From Asterias amurensis (Eukaryota; Echinodermata; Asteroidea; Forcipulatida; Asteriidae), in contig NC_092662.1 in the NCBI RefSeq assembly GCF_032118995.1, positions 17,559,701-17,623,700 of the forward strand: DNA of 64,000 nucleotides, given 5' to 3'. A program made the translations under genes and the position numbers. The notes under the pieces were generated by a model that was not told where the DNA came from, searched no databases, and saw nothing but the letters and a program-made list of their open reading frames with translations. The number at the start of each line of letters is the position of its first letter. Position 1 is the first letter of the stretch. Positions 49,934-64,000 of this stretch are shown piece after piece.

Positions 49934-52900
49934 TCACTCTTTTTGTTTCTTCTGTGACTTTTTGCTTTTTCTGCCCGCTGGGGGAGATGGCGGATCCCGA
50001 AGTCTATGAATTTCAAGATCTTCTGAGCTAGAGGTCAAAATAATAAAGAGTTCATACTAAACTGTTTTAGTCATCTTCGGTTATCACATCAATGCTTCAT
50101 ATTTGGTATATATCTTGTATATTTGGAGTGCATTCTTTCCAATCGAAAAATACTTTTGACCGGGCGCTTCCATCAGGAAATGTCTTGCATCATAATGTTT
50201 ATGTATACAGGTTTAATTGTTTATATCTTGCATTAATGACGAAACTCATAAACATAATAAAAATACTGTCAAAAATACGGCGAATTCGCAAAATAAATTG
50301 AAGATTTTTTAATTGTGGCGTTAATGTCGAAATTAGGCGGTTATAATCAATGTACGTATAATCAATAGAGGGCGCTGCTCAGAAGGAAATTACGGCTTGA
50401 TTTCGAGTCTACACTAGTCGTCAATGTTTTCATTTTAGAAACTTACCCAGGTTGATTAAGCTCATCTGGATCAACGTAACCATCATCACTATCATCTCTG
50501 TCGTCAGCTTTCTTCTTAGATTTTCCCTTCTTCTCTTTTTTCTTCTTCTCTTTTTTCTCCTTCTTTGATTTTTCTTTTTTCCTGGAAGAAAAAAAATACA
50601 AAGGGGCATTAGTTAAAAATTACTGTACCGTTCGTGTCCTACTGCGCAATACGGTCCCAGGGCCGCCCATGTCAGAATTGAGCATAATTCTACATTCAGT
50701 GGGGCTTCATCCATTTCTTGGTCAGTATGACAAGAATAATGCACAAATTACCCAGAAATGGGACAAGATGAGGCAGAATAAAACTTCAAGTTAAATTCTT
50801 TGGTGCCATATTTCTGTCGTGGAAATCTGGCTAAGACCCCTGGGACCTGGATTTCGTAAAGCCCGTGGTCATAAACTTTGCTAAGCACAGACAAATTGCT
50901 TGCAGAAACTGGTTACCAGCCAAAATTCCATAAAGTTTACATTGTTAAGTAACTGGTGCCCCAGCACTCATTTTGTTTAGCAAAGAAATTTGTAATGCGG
51001 GTAGTTTCAGAGTTCCCACTGCCGAGAACGCCAGCTCGGACGACACAAGGGTCAGGTTTGAGGAAATTATTTTACAATTATAATTACCGACAATCGGTTT
51101 GAGCATAACTATTTCTACTTGTTACTTTTCTTTAGATGATCCGTCGACCTCTTCATAGATGTGTTCATCTTCATCGTCTTTCGCTTTGTCATGCCTTGGA
51201 CTAAATCGTAAACAAAAGGTACTATATCAATTTGACTGCATGTATTTAAATTACCATGGAGAAATCAAGAATTGGTGTGTTATCGTGAGAATTGAGGTAA
51301 ACCCCTCCCGGATCCCCGGTACGAGCAATGATTTAAAATTCGTGCTCAGTTCTGGCTAGCCTGAACATCTGACGTCACACATCACCTTTGACCTCGTATC
51401 ACTACATACGGCGTTTGTGGTTCTGGAGATTATCAGTTAAATCCAACGTACATGTGTATTATTATACGTGTCCACACCTCTTGCGATTAAGGACAGGGGA
51501 CGTCTATGAGTTGGCTAATTTAGCCAGACAACCCTCCAATTGAAGCAAGAAAGGGGGTGCGTGTTTTTTATTCCAACTATTCAATTCAATTAAGAAAATT
51601 AATAGCTCAACGCGAAAAACCTTTTCAATACAATCGTAAATATATCGTGTCTACTTACGGAGTCTTAGGTGGGCGTGAACTACTCTTTTCACTTTTCTCA
51701 GTCTTCGATGAATCTTTCCTGTGAAAACAAGAAAGGAAACTAATTCTGTTTAAAAACCACAGGTTTTTTTAATAAATAAAAACCCCAACACACTGTAGGG
51801 ACAGAACTTTAAAATGGCTGGGTCACGGGATCGATCCCAGTGTGGGTCTTTGGGACGGAAGGTGGCAGCAGACTTACCGGGTAAGTAGTCCATTGTTTAT
51901 GGTAGTTCGCGCGTTCTCAGAACTACGTAAACACTTGAAAATATTACCTGGTAAGTCTGCTGCCACCTATAGCGTAACTTTCTAAAGTCTCACAATCAAT
52001 TTAATTGTTCATTATATAAAATAAATAGTTTGCTTTGTCGAGCATCTCATAATATTATACAACACAATTGAGGCTCTACCGATAGGAAATCTTATGTTGT
52101 GTAGTACAAACCAATAATTGGAGACAGTGAATGAGAATTGGACCAGAGAACGTGATATCGATAGCGCCCTCTAGGGTGTAGAGTATTACTTACCCGAAAG
52201 CAAACCTCTGTATGAAAACAACCACTCCACCCGTTACCAGTGTAATAGTTATACCAATTACGATTCCAATTATAGGTGACGATGATCCGCCTATGTATTT
52301 TGAAGAGAAAAACAACAACACCTTAACAAACTTTATGCACACAATACATAATTTTAAGTTGAGCTCCCGCTCCTCTCCTTGGCTGATCTTCAGCAGCTGT
52401 GCATCATAGTTTTAAGATGGCGGCTTGGTGACGTCACTGCATAACTTGGTGTATAGGGCTATGCTCGAGTGGCGTATTTTTATACGCAACAAACCAAACA
52501 TATTATTGGTGGAGTACTTTTTTTGTTCTTTTATCTTTTCTGAAAAATTGTACTTAATGAACACAGAAAACCTTCTACACAAAAGTGAATGACAACCACC
52601 AGGGCTTTGGTAGCCATTCTGGATCTGGATCTTGATAGATATTCTCATAAGTCATACTCATAGCTCACATTATTAGAACAAAACAAGAAGTGTGTTCGGT
52701 GTGGTTTAGTTACTTGCTGAGGAAGGGTTAATGGTCTTATTGTCCGTGATGGATATGATGTCTGGTGGTGTGTTCCACTCTTTAACAACTGTTTAGGGTG
52801 AAGGATTATGAATGACTCTTTTTGAGTATTTGGAAGCATTGTTTCATTGCATTGTGTAGTGTAAAGACACTAGTAATGTATAAAGTTTCCATTATTGTAA

Positions 52901-53783
52901 AACTATTTTCTTAAGGACATAACTCTCACCTCTGCATGCAAGTTTAGCCTCTAGATAGTTGCGGCTCTTGCAGTCGATTCCAAGACATCGTTGCCATTCA
53001 GGTTCGTTCGACTCGCAAGCTGACGGGTCTTCACAATGCCGATTAAGCGTCTTGAATCCAATCCCGCATGAGACATTGCACTCACTCCAATCCTCGAATA
53101 AAACAGTATTGACGAGGCTATAATCACCCCCATCACCAAATAGCGAAGCAGGATCTAAACCACCATCCGCGTCTCGTTTCGATCTCACATTTTTCGGATG
53201 CTTCTTGATTCCATTTCCTTTGTGTCTGGCACTCTCAAGGAGAGCGAGCCTTTCCGTCAGACTGTGTAGTTTCTTAGGGTTTAAATCGCCCGTGTCTAGC
53301 GAAATACCTCCGCTGGCTGATAGGCCCTCCAATATTTCATCGACTGTCATGCGTTGATCATGATGCAGTTCGGAATCTCGCGTTTCTTTTTCTACAAAAT
53401 GAAAGAAAATAATAAGATAAAGCCTAAGGCCCATATAAACACAAAAACGTGCTCAGCAAAGAAAAACATTGTTTGGCAAAAACTGGGTAGGCCTTCCAGT
53501 CATAATCCCATTAAGTTAACATTGTTGCAACTATAGGCACTCAATTTTTGCTTGTCAACAAAATGAATGTTGTCAAGTAGAACTTTCTGTTCAATAGCTT
53601 TATGAAGTTGAGCCCCGCGGATCTTTGAAATTTTAAACTATGTTGTACAAAACTTGACCTACTTTTTCTGTTTGATGGGCTGCCAGATGCAATTTCCATA
53701 CAGCATACAACGACAAGGAGAATAGTCCAAGTTAACGGGGGATGGCCGTCTGTCTTCATTTGGTTCTCAGCTGACGAGATCAC
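49934..53783 (-). CDS. Single-TSR transmembrane protein with phosphotyrosine-type tail, unrecognised, 7 exons
   Basis: Exons in transcript order are 53663-53783, 53391-52930, 52290-52194, 51718-51659, 51200-51126, 50581-50447 and 50027-49934. All have GT/AG borders and total 1044 bases, 347 residues. A second in-frame Met at residue 9 (MKTDGHPP) is the likelier start. A hydrophobic signal sequence TWTILLVVVCCMEIASG follows. Residues about 41-109 are a charged propeptide-like region ending in RSKR (110-113), a furin-type site. One thrombospondin type-1 repeat covers about 139-181 (DWSECNVSCG, six cysteines). Exon 3 encodes a single membrane helix at about 200-220. The tail has very lysine-rich exons 6 and 7, plus HIYEEV (Tyr262) and DGYVDP (Tyr307), which resemble SH2-binding sites. 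The inferred role is a processed cell-surface adhesion or signalling protein. I know of no named orthologue. Confidence 0.85.
52414..52436 (+). promoter_or_regulatory. YY1-like plus CRE-like cassette, copy 2
   Basis: AAGATGGCGGC at 52414-52424 is an exact YY1-type site, and TGACGTCA at 52429-52436 an exact CRE, four bases apart. The cassette recurs inverted near 44366-44430. It lies in intron 2 of the TSR gene. Motif match only. Confidence 0.35.
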
Positions 53784-55547
53784 ATTATTTGTACATGTTT
53801 GTCATCAAAAACGTAGATGAGTTTCTGGACTGGAAACTGTGTGGACATCAAACCTTCGTGCATCATTCACAAACCGCTTTTTTGTTGTCGAAAAAATTCG
53901 ATATTTTTATGCGTGAAGCCTCTGCGTTGGACGCATTGCTGCGTGTGACGCGCTCAAACCGCAACATTTGTTGTAATATTATTCATTTTATTGGGCTCTG
54001 AGATAAATTGCAAAGAAAAAAGCTCAAAGATACAAGCAAGAAACAAAGTCGTGACTTGGCATATAGATGTTATACAGTCCAGCTACTTATAAGAGTGAAC
54101 ACGAATGTGCCGTTTAATGCCCAAATATATAAATAAAACTAAATATTTTTGATTCTGCAATGAGGATTGTGTTTACAAGAGGGTGTGCGTCTGCAAAATA
54201 CGAGTTCAACGGTGCACGCGTGACGGTTGGTACGCACCACGCGTGGTTGGAAGTGGTTGGTTGTTTGTGGTTTTTTAAATTGTTGGTTGAAGGTTGGCCG
54301 GCTCTGGAGTGGGCAGGTTGGTTGATGTTTTGTGAATATTCTTTAACCCGGGTATTAAGACAAGACTGCTTCAAATAATATCAGAAACAGTGCAACACAA
54401 ATAAAAAGGTTTTTTCTAAAACAGATACATCAGTTCAAACAACATGGCCATGTTTATTTATACATAAAACACTTGTCAATAAACGTATTTACTTGTTTAA
54501 TGTTTGTTTTAACTAGAGCTGGATATTAACCTAAACGGTTTAAATCATTACATTGTATTTAACTCCTTGACTCGGTTTGTTTGGGTTTTGTTGGGTTTTT
54601 TAAAAACTACTTTACCAGTGGTCTCAAATTGAGGTTCTATAATGTGTACTTAATAATTATTATGATAACTAGTTGCATAATTGTATACATGTAAACCATG
54701 CAAAAAAGGCATAAATCACAAATTATTCCTCCTACTGTCTCACCATTTCCATTAAGTTCATCCACTGTGGTTTTGAGTGATAATAAAACACCAGCCTGGA
54801 ATATGATATCATGTAGTGAATGCATATATACACGGGACAAAGTCAACCCTCCTACTGTGTGACCACTCATTATCATCAACTGTGATTTTAAATGATGCAC
54901 TCTGCCAGCACAATGTACATGCTTGTTGAAGGTTATTGAATGCAAAATGCGTTCTTTATTACCATAAATAAAAAAGATTACCATCAAGTAAGACTTAACC
55001 ATAAATGAACATTATTGTCTACTTTATTCAATAAGTTCGCTCTACTTTTTAAAGAATTAGCCATCCGTTTGTGAAACAACTTTGCCTCTCTTATTGTTTA
55101 AAAGTTAAACTGGTGTTTGAAGGAACACTGATGGCTCAGGGTTGTTTTCAAAATGGACCAAGATTCTTCCCTAAAAGTAACACTCATATGGACATCACCA
55201 GGTAAGGACAATCCAATGACTCGTTACAGACTTATCTCTAGACATTTTTACAAATTGATTCAAGAAATCCACATTATTATTAGCAATGCCTGGGTGTTAT
55301 GAGACGATTGTTTAGAAATGAATGGTTTCTACAGGGTTAAGATGAAGAATGACGTCTACAAGATGAATGCCACTGATGATCAAGGCCAATGCCACACACC
55401 ATGACATCCAAGCTGTTCCCTGGCAAGCTTACATTCAATAAATACTTCATTTTGATTTTTATGCAGTTCTTGCCACATTTCAAAATGACAACAACTTATC
55501 GACATTGTGTTTATATTTACAGTAAATATAAAAAGAGAATGATGAAC
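53784..55547. other. Spacer between the TSR gene and PTGES2
   Basis: No gene is recognised. 54725-54910 holds two diverged direct copies, about 120 bases apart, of a CCTCCTACTGT...CACTGTGGTTTT type segment. TTTATT at about 55022 is a possible minus-strand poly(A) signal for PTGES2. Confidence 0.45.
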
Positions 55548-58753
<3,206 letters not shown>

Positions 58754-59124
58754 TTAATAGTTGGCCATGCCATGTAGATAGTTTTATGGAAAGTGGGAAA
58801 AAATCACAAGTCTATAAATATAATAGTGTCACTCAAGCCTACCATTTAAAAAAAAAAAAAAAAAAGTATTGTAAAATTTTTTGTTTTACACTTTCTTCAG
58901 AACGAAAATTAATTATGATTGAAACATGATAATGTCATGGAACTTTGTCAACAACAAATGACGGTTCATTATTCAATCAACTACTACCCGCCACAGGCTA
59001 ACTAATGTCATTCTAATTTTTACAACCCGGGCGCCCGTCGGAAGACACATGGGCCACGCCTGCCTGCAAGTGATGAGACCATGGAGGAATGCATTTCCTC
59101 CATGATGAGACATAATGCAGTGAT

Positions 59125-59182
59125 TTCAACTTGACGTTTCGACCAGTTTCGACCGATCATAATTATTCATCGTCTTGAACAA
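59125..59182 (-). ncRNA. Hammerhead-like motif with duplicated GGTCGAAAC block
   Basis: On the minus strand: TTCAA, AGACGAT, loop, ATCGGTC, GAAAC, then a second TGGTCGAAAC, GTC and AAGTTGAA. The outer TTCAA and TTGAA pair as helix I, and GAC-GAT pairs with ATC-G-GTC as stem II with one bulge. The duplicated block and the lack of an exact CUGANGA make it a likely relic. Confidence 0.4.
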
Positions 59183-59978
59183 CCCCAAATTATTTTATTG
59201 ACGTGCGACCTAGTCAGTTTCCCTTGTGTGGTTTATAATTGGATTCGTAATCAAAAGTTGCATCCCAAATTCCTCCCTTGGCGTTCGATTCTTTATTAAT
59301 TTTTATACGACAAGTAAAGCCTGAATGGCTTCTGACTTGCGCCTTCGGGGAAGATTATTGACAAAAATAGGGAGACCGCAAACATTTGGTCAAGATAGTT
59401 CAGTATGATCCAGTGGTCGCGGGTTCAAATCCCACTCTCACAAACCGCTTTGTTCAACACTTGTTTCCCCCAAAAAAAGAAAACCCTGCATGTAGTTGAA
59501 TAAGTAAATTTCAACAGAGGGCGCGCTTGACAAGATGAATGAAAAATCTCCAGACTGGTACCCAGTGTTGTTAAGCAGATAATAACGACATGCTAAATCG
59601 GAACCCGAACATATGGCAGTTCATAACAAAATAATTGCACAGTAATCCTGCCACTGCGAGTCACTTTTGCCCTGTAAACTATGGACCCCTTAAACGTCAA
59701 AGTTGCTTACAAAATGAGTCATTTGATCTTATCTGAGTAGCCACGCAATAAACTGCATTTCGTCAGATTATCACATGCTATATTCTCCGTTCTTCGACAT
59801 GTTGTGTTTGTTATAGGTAAGTTACGATTTCGATTTGATTTTGTTTATTTTTGTTATTAATTATATTCATTCGAAATTCAAAGTTACTCACTTCTGCCCT
59901 CACTTCATATAATTTATATTAAAATTATCACATGTTTTTGCAGGTTTTCCAAATATTGCTCTATTTTGAAAGGACAAC

Positions 59979-62900
59979 ATGCTGTACGTGTTTATGGTAA
60001 ACACTGGGTCTATGCTGACACTGGACATGGCATTAACCATGGAAAGGTACATAAGTTAAACTGACTGCTAGCTAAGGCGGATAATTGTTCCTGACCATGC
60101 TGACACTTTTTAGTTAATGTCACGTCTGCTTTTTCTCGATTACACACTTGACTTGGTCACGTGTGTTTGTTTGTTTAGATGATCTTCCCGTCAAGGGAAC
60201 TTGGCAAACTCCCACAGCACAGGGGGATATAAACGCCAAGCTGGCAACAACCAATCTCTTAACAACTCAGTCTATCATGTTTGTATACAGGTACAGCCTG
60301 TAGGGCTCAAATTTGACACTGGACCGCCAGATCGAGTCTAGTGATATGTCGGGCTGGTATGGTAAACACTAAAACAGTAAACTGAAGACAGGACAAGTCT
60401 GGTAATCTTGTGGATTTCCCCCTAAATTTGAGCCCTGTAAAGTGTAACGCATAAAGAGTGTTTTCACACGTGTGATACATGTAAGGAGTGTCCATAAAGA
60501 AGATAACATAGAGCTGTGTGTATGTACTGTTAAAATAAATGCTCTGTGTGGTTGCACTCACAACATTACGTATAGATGGGTTGCTATATGCGTCACTGAC
60601 TGCCGTCTTTGATGTATTTTATGTGGAAAGTGCACAAGAGTCACGCGCAGCGCAGACGTGCGTGCACTTTTCACGTGTAAATACCTCAAAGATGGCGGAT
60701 AATGACGCGTACTGCAATCCATCTAATGATCTATTGTAGGTTTGCATTTGTGTCTCAAATTAACTGTAGTGGATGTTGAATGTTGAGACAGTAGGAAAGC
60801 CAATGAGTTGATTTGACGATTTGTTTGTTTTCTTTCTTGATATGACAGTGTACAGAGGCTGCAGGAGACCTTGGCGTTGGAGTATCAACTCCCTGTGGAC
60901 AAACAAGTCCTTCTGATTAGCGGAGGTCAGAGTCTTGACCCTCACATTAGAGTCTGTAGCTACAGTGCTGGAACGGTAAATTCATCTCAACTTGATCCTT
61001 AATCCTAAATAGGCCCAGGCCTGTATGCTGCATTTTTGAAAGGGCAAGGGCACCATGACATCCTTAGTAAAATGTCCTCGTTGAGGAAATTGTAAATTTC
61101 TATTGGAGCATTTCAAGGGCACAAAGGTAGAGTCCAGGGTGCAACAAGGCCATCGCCTTCATTGCCTCTGTCAATACCAGACCTGTAGGCCTAAATTCTC
61201 ATTCAGGAGGTTGTGCAATATGAGAACATTTAGTAGTAGGCATGCTCTGTAGAAAATGATGGAATGCTTAGCGCTCTGACTTACCTCTCGTTGAGCTGAA
61301 TATAATGACGAACAGTGGCAGCCTGCCCATTCTTGTATGCCATGTTTGTATACCACAGTACATGTAGGCCTGCCTCAAAACACTGGAAAGGCGGGGTGGG
61401 TAAAAACGTCAACGTCCATATGTCTGCAAAAAATAAAGGAAAATTTAAATTGTTCTAGCACTAAATATTTCCAAATTAAGTCTGTAAAAAAACATCTACA
61501 GATGTCATCAGATGTGAAGTGGTAAGGAAAAAGTTGTTTATTTTGACTAATTATGTACCATGTTTTTAAATCCCTTATAGGATACCAATCCCATCTTTTT
61601 GTTTAGTAAGGGCACCATTGAAGCAGCGATCCCACCTATAACATCCATCACACAACAGAGCAGTGAGGAGAAACTCAGATTACAAGTTGAAGGCTTGAAG
61701 AACCTTCCTCATAGCTATAGTGCTGTCGTGGCACGGACTCAACTAGCCCTGGTAAACATGTAGAGTCTGGCTAACACGGGACAATCACAAAATTGTTAAC
61801 ATTTCACAAGATTTGGCTTGAAATAGATTGATTAAAAGTCACTTGAGTGATTTCCAACACCATTCAGTTACCAGTAACTCAACACCAAACTGTTGGACTC
61901 TGATTATTGTGGTATGCCTAATGTCATGTATAAACCAAGTTTACTAGTTCAGTCCTCAGTCCAACCGAATAAAACAAACATGATTCTGATGGGTGGGGTG
62001 ATTCGGGAATGCAATATCAACATTTTCTGTTTTTGTTTTTTTGCATGGGGTTTATTCATACAGTCTTATGAAAGGACAAAATATTCTAAGGCTGTTATGT
62101 CTTGTTACATGTGCTAAAACCACAGCTGAATAATACAGCTGTTATTTGAGTGAGCCTGAAACTTGTGTATGATATTTTGCTTCTTACTGACAGCAATTCC
62201 ATGATCTTGCCAAGGAGAATCTCCGATTGTGCGAGGGTCTTGTACATGATCAACATCTACAACAACAAGGATGGATGGCAGTTGTGGCTAATCTCGAAGA
62301 TATTACAAGGTACAAGTCTAAATTGCAGTAGTTTGTTTACTTTCTTGTTCGTCCGCTAAAGTGTATCGATCAGATTTTTTGTATTCAAAATTTTGTTTTA
62401 TGCAAGTTTTGTCCTCAACGAGGCTTAATGCGCCATGTCTATCTAGAACACACGCCTTGCGGAGGAGAGATGCAAGCAAGTTGACCATGAGTTATTTACA
62501 AAGATGTTGCTCATTTCTTGCAGTGCTTTTGAGCAACGTGCTGTCGCATTCAAGCAGAGCATGAAAGAATTCCTTGAAGATCGACCTCAGCTTTTGCTCC
62601 AGCTGACGGAGTTTGAAGAAATACTGATTCTTCTAGAGAAGACACCACTACTGCCTTGCTTAGTAGAGGAGAGCTGTATTATCAATAAGGAGATATTACA
62701 AGACGGGAGCACTGTCTCATTAATGCAGTGGATTAGTAGTCAGGTATGGTGACAAGAAAGAAAGATTAGTCAAAGAAAGATTAACAGAATACCCTTAACC
62801 AACACACCCACCCCAACTGGGCTACACACTTGTTTACAAATTGAGTTCCAATCTTGTTTACAAACTGAGTTCCAATCTTGTTTACAAACTGAGTTCCAAC

Positions 62901-63977
62901 CTTGTTTACAAACCGAGTTCCAACCTTGTTTACAAACCGAGTTCCAACCTTGTTTACAAACCGAGTTCCAACCTTGTTTACAAACTGAGTTCCAACCTTG
63001 TTTACAAACTGAGTTCCAACCTTGTTTACAAACTGAGTTCCAACCTTGTTTACAAACTGAGTTCCAACCTTGTTTACAAACTGAGTTCCAACCTTGTTTA
63101 CAAACTGAGTTCCAACCTTGTTTACAAACTGAGTTCCAACCTTGTTTACAAACTGAGTTAGAATATTGTTTACAAACTGAGTTCCAACCTTGTTTACCAA
63201 CTGAGTTCCAACCTTGTTTACAAACTGAGTTATAATCTTGTTTACAAACTGAGTTCCAACCTTGTTTACAAACTGAGTTCCAACCTTGTTTACAAACTGA
63301 GTTCCAACCTTGTTTACAAACTGAGTTCCAACCTTGTTTACAAACTGAGTTCCAACCTTGTTTACAAACTGAGTTCCAACCTTGTTTACAAACTGAGTTC
63401 CAACCTTGTTTACAAACTGAGTTCCAACCTTGTTTACAAACTGAGTTCCAACCTTGTTTACAAACTGAGTTCCAACCTTGTTTACAAACTGAGTTCCAAC
63501 CTTGTTTACAAACTGAGTTCCAACCTTGTTTACAAACTGAGTTCCAACCTTGTTTACAAACTGAGTTCCAACCTTGTTTACAAACTGAGTTCCAACCTTG
63601 TTTACAAACTGAGTTATAATCTTGTTTACAAACTGAGTTCCAACCTTGTTTACAAACTGAGTTCCAACCTTTTATACAAACTGAGTTAGAATATTGTTCC
63701 AAGTCTGATTGACGACCTTGTTTAACTGAGTTACAACCTCTCCCAAACTTAAGTGGCAACCCTGTGCCGAACTAAGTTCTGACCTTGTTTACAAACTGAG
63801 TTACAACCTTGTCCCCAAACCTTGTTACACTAAGAAGATACGCCGATCACTCCCCCTACTTACTACAGGACCAACGAAGCACACTTGAGCAAATGGCACA
63901 GCAGTGTACAAAGAGCCTTGACCAGTTCAATCAACAGGTTCTTGATGCTATGTCAACAGAAATCAACAAAACTCTGG
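59979..63977 (+). CDS. RB1CC1: RB1-inducible coiled-coil protein 1 (FIP200), 5' part, 6 exons, continues past the window
   Basis: FIP200 is the scaffold of the ULK1 autophagy-initiation complex, binding ATG13 through its N-terminal half. Exons seen are 59979-60046, 60849-60975, 61581-61751, 62194-62309, 62524-62743 and 63869-63977, giving about 270 residues with the last exon ending in phase 1 at GTAAGT. The N-terminus MLYVFMVNTGSMLTLDMAL, then LPVDKQVLLISGGQSLDP and VCSYSAGTDTNPIFLFSKG, is the ubiquitin-like fold specific to this family (human MKLYVFLVNTGTTLTFD). The following helical part (NLPHSYSAVVARTQLALQFH, AFEQRAVAFKQSMKEFLEDR) matches the early FIP200 dimer domain. The Claw domain and coiled coil lie outside. 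The gene is divergent to PTGES2. Intron 5 carries a large minisatellite. Confidence 0.93.
60165..60275 (+). repeat. Dispersed repeat shared with 2960-3100
   Basis: TTTGTTTAGATGATCTTCCC, GTCAAGGGAACTTGGC and GATATAAACGCCAAGCTGGC parallel TTTAGATGATTTTTCTGTC, AAGGGAATTCGGTAG and GGTATAAACACCAAACTTTC at 2993-3062. It is a non-coding piece of a dispersed family in RB1CC1 intron 1. Confidence 0.55.
60302..60436. mobile_element. Small element with 13-bp inverted ends
   Basis: AGGGCTCAAATTT at 60302-60314 is exactly inverted at 60424-60436. It is 135 bp in RB1CC1 intron 1, with no open frame. Confidence 0.5.
62829..63700. repeat. 24-bp minisatellite, about 36 copies, in RB1CC1 intron 5
   Basis: A unit CTTGTTTACAAACTGAGTTC plus CAAC repeats head to tail at 24-base spacing with very few changes. 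A few units carry GTTATAATCTTG, GTTAGAATATTG or TTACCAACTG variants, and the edges are degraded (63700-63830). Since 24 is a multiple of three and the unit lacks stops in several frames, long repetitive open frames appear on both strands. The minus-strand one reads NSVCKQGW for 329 codons. These are side effects of the period. The array ends about 50-170 bases before exon 6. Confidence 0.95.
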
Positions 63978-64000
63978 GTAAGTTTAGACAAATCTGTTAA

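Noticed and set aside
60539-60739. Alternative first exon of RB1CC1 starting MADNDAYCNPSN
   Set aside because: The ATG is in an AAGATGGCGG context, but the family N-terminus is encoded by 59979-60046, which joins exon 2 in phase.
62829-63700. CRISPR-like direct repeats
   Set aside because: The units are contiguous with no spacers, and the locus is eukaryotic.
62770-63759. 329-codon open frame of NSVCKQGW repeats
   Set aside because: It is produced by a 24-bp minisatellite inside an RB1CC1 intron. Other frames on both strands are equally open, and there is no sign of a start, splice context or non-repetitive domain.

Overview
The window looks like nuclear DNA of an invertebrate deuterostome, most likely an echinoderm and probably a sea star. 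The genes have short phase-compatible exons with GT/AG introns. Their proteins are close to vertebrate orthologues, and the introns and spacers are full of short palindromic repeats, tRNA-derived SINE-like pieces and minisatellites. The clade assignment rests on my impression of the repeat families and is an inference. I see no rRNA gene, functional tRNA gene, CRISPR array, operon structure or bacterial gene organisation.

Layout. 1-16455: about 16 kb without a recognisable gene, holding repeats, one weak exon candidate and a GC-richer stretch around 7-9 kb. 16456-19213 (+): PSMB7, proteasome beta-2, complete in 7 exons. 20535-24646 (-): YJU2 (CCDC94), splicing factor, complete in 7 exons. 27870-47243 (-): a complete pappalysin (PAPPA-type metalloprotease), 20 exons, 1622 codons, with a 6-kb first intron holding a foldback repeat built around telomere-like CCCTAA units. 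49934-53783 (-): a 7-exon gene I do not recognise. It predicts a secreted-then-anchored protein with a furin-type site, one thrombospondin type-1 repeat, one transmembrane helix and a lysine-rich tail with two SH2-type tyrosine motifs. 55548-58618 (-): PTGES2, complete in 5 exons. 59979-63977 (+): the first six coding exons of RB1CC1 (FIP200), which runs off the window, with a roughly 36-copy 24-bp minisatellite in its fifth intron.

The reading frame closes exactly in every multi-exon model, since total coding lengths are divisible by three. This is the main support for the splice sites, which were read by eye. The genes do not form a pathway: they are housekeeping (PSMB7, YJU2, PTGES2, RB1CC1), one secreted protease and one membrane protein. 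Their linkage is still notable. The human orthologues PAPPA, PSMB7 and PTGES2 lie together on 9q33-q34, while YJU2 is on 19p13 and PAPPA2 on 1q25, both in the same paralogy group, so the block may be an old deuterostome linkage.

The most interesting non-coding signals are a family of hammerhead-ribozyme-like motifs linked to a dispersed repeat, the inverted minisatellite with a telomere-like centre, an over-represented GAGGGCGC motif that resembles the core of a CTCF site, and several TIR-bearing palindromic elements with TTAA flanks.
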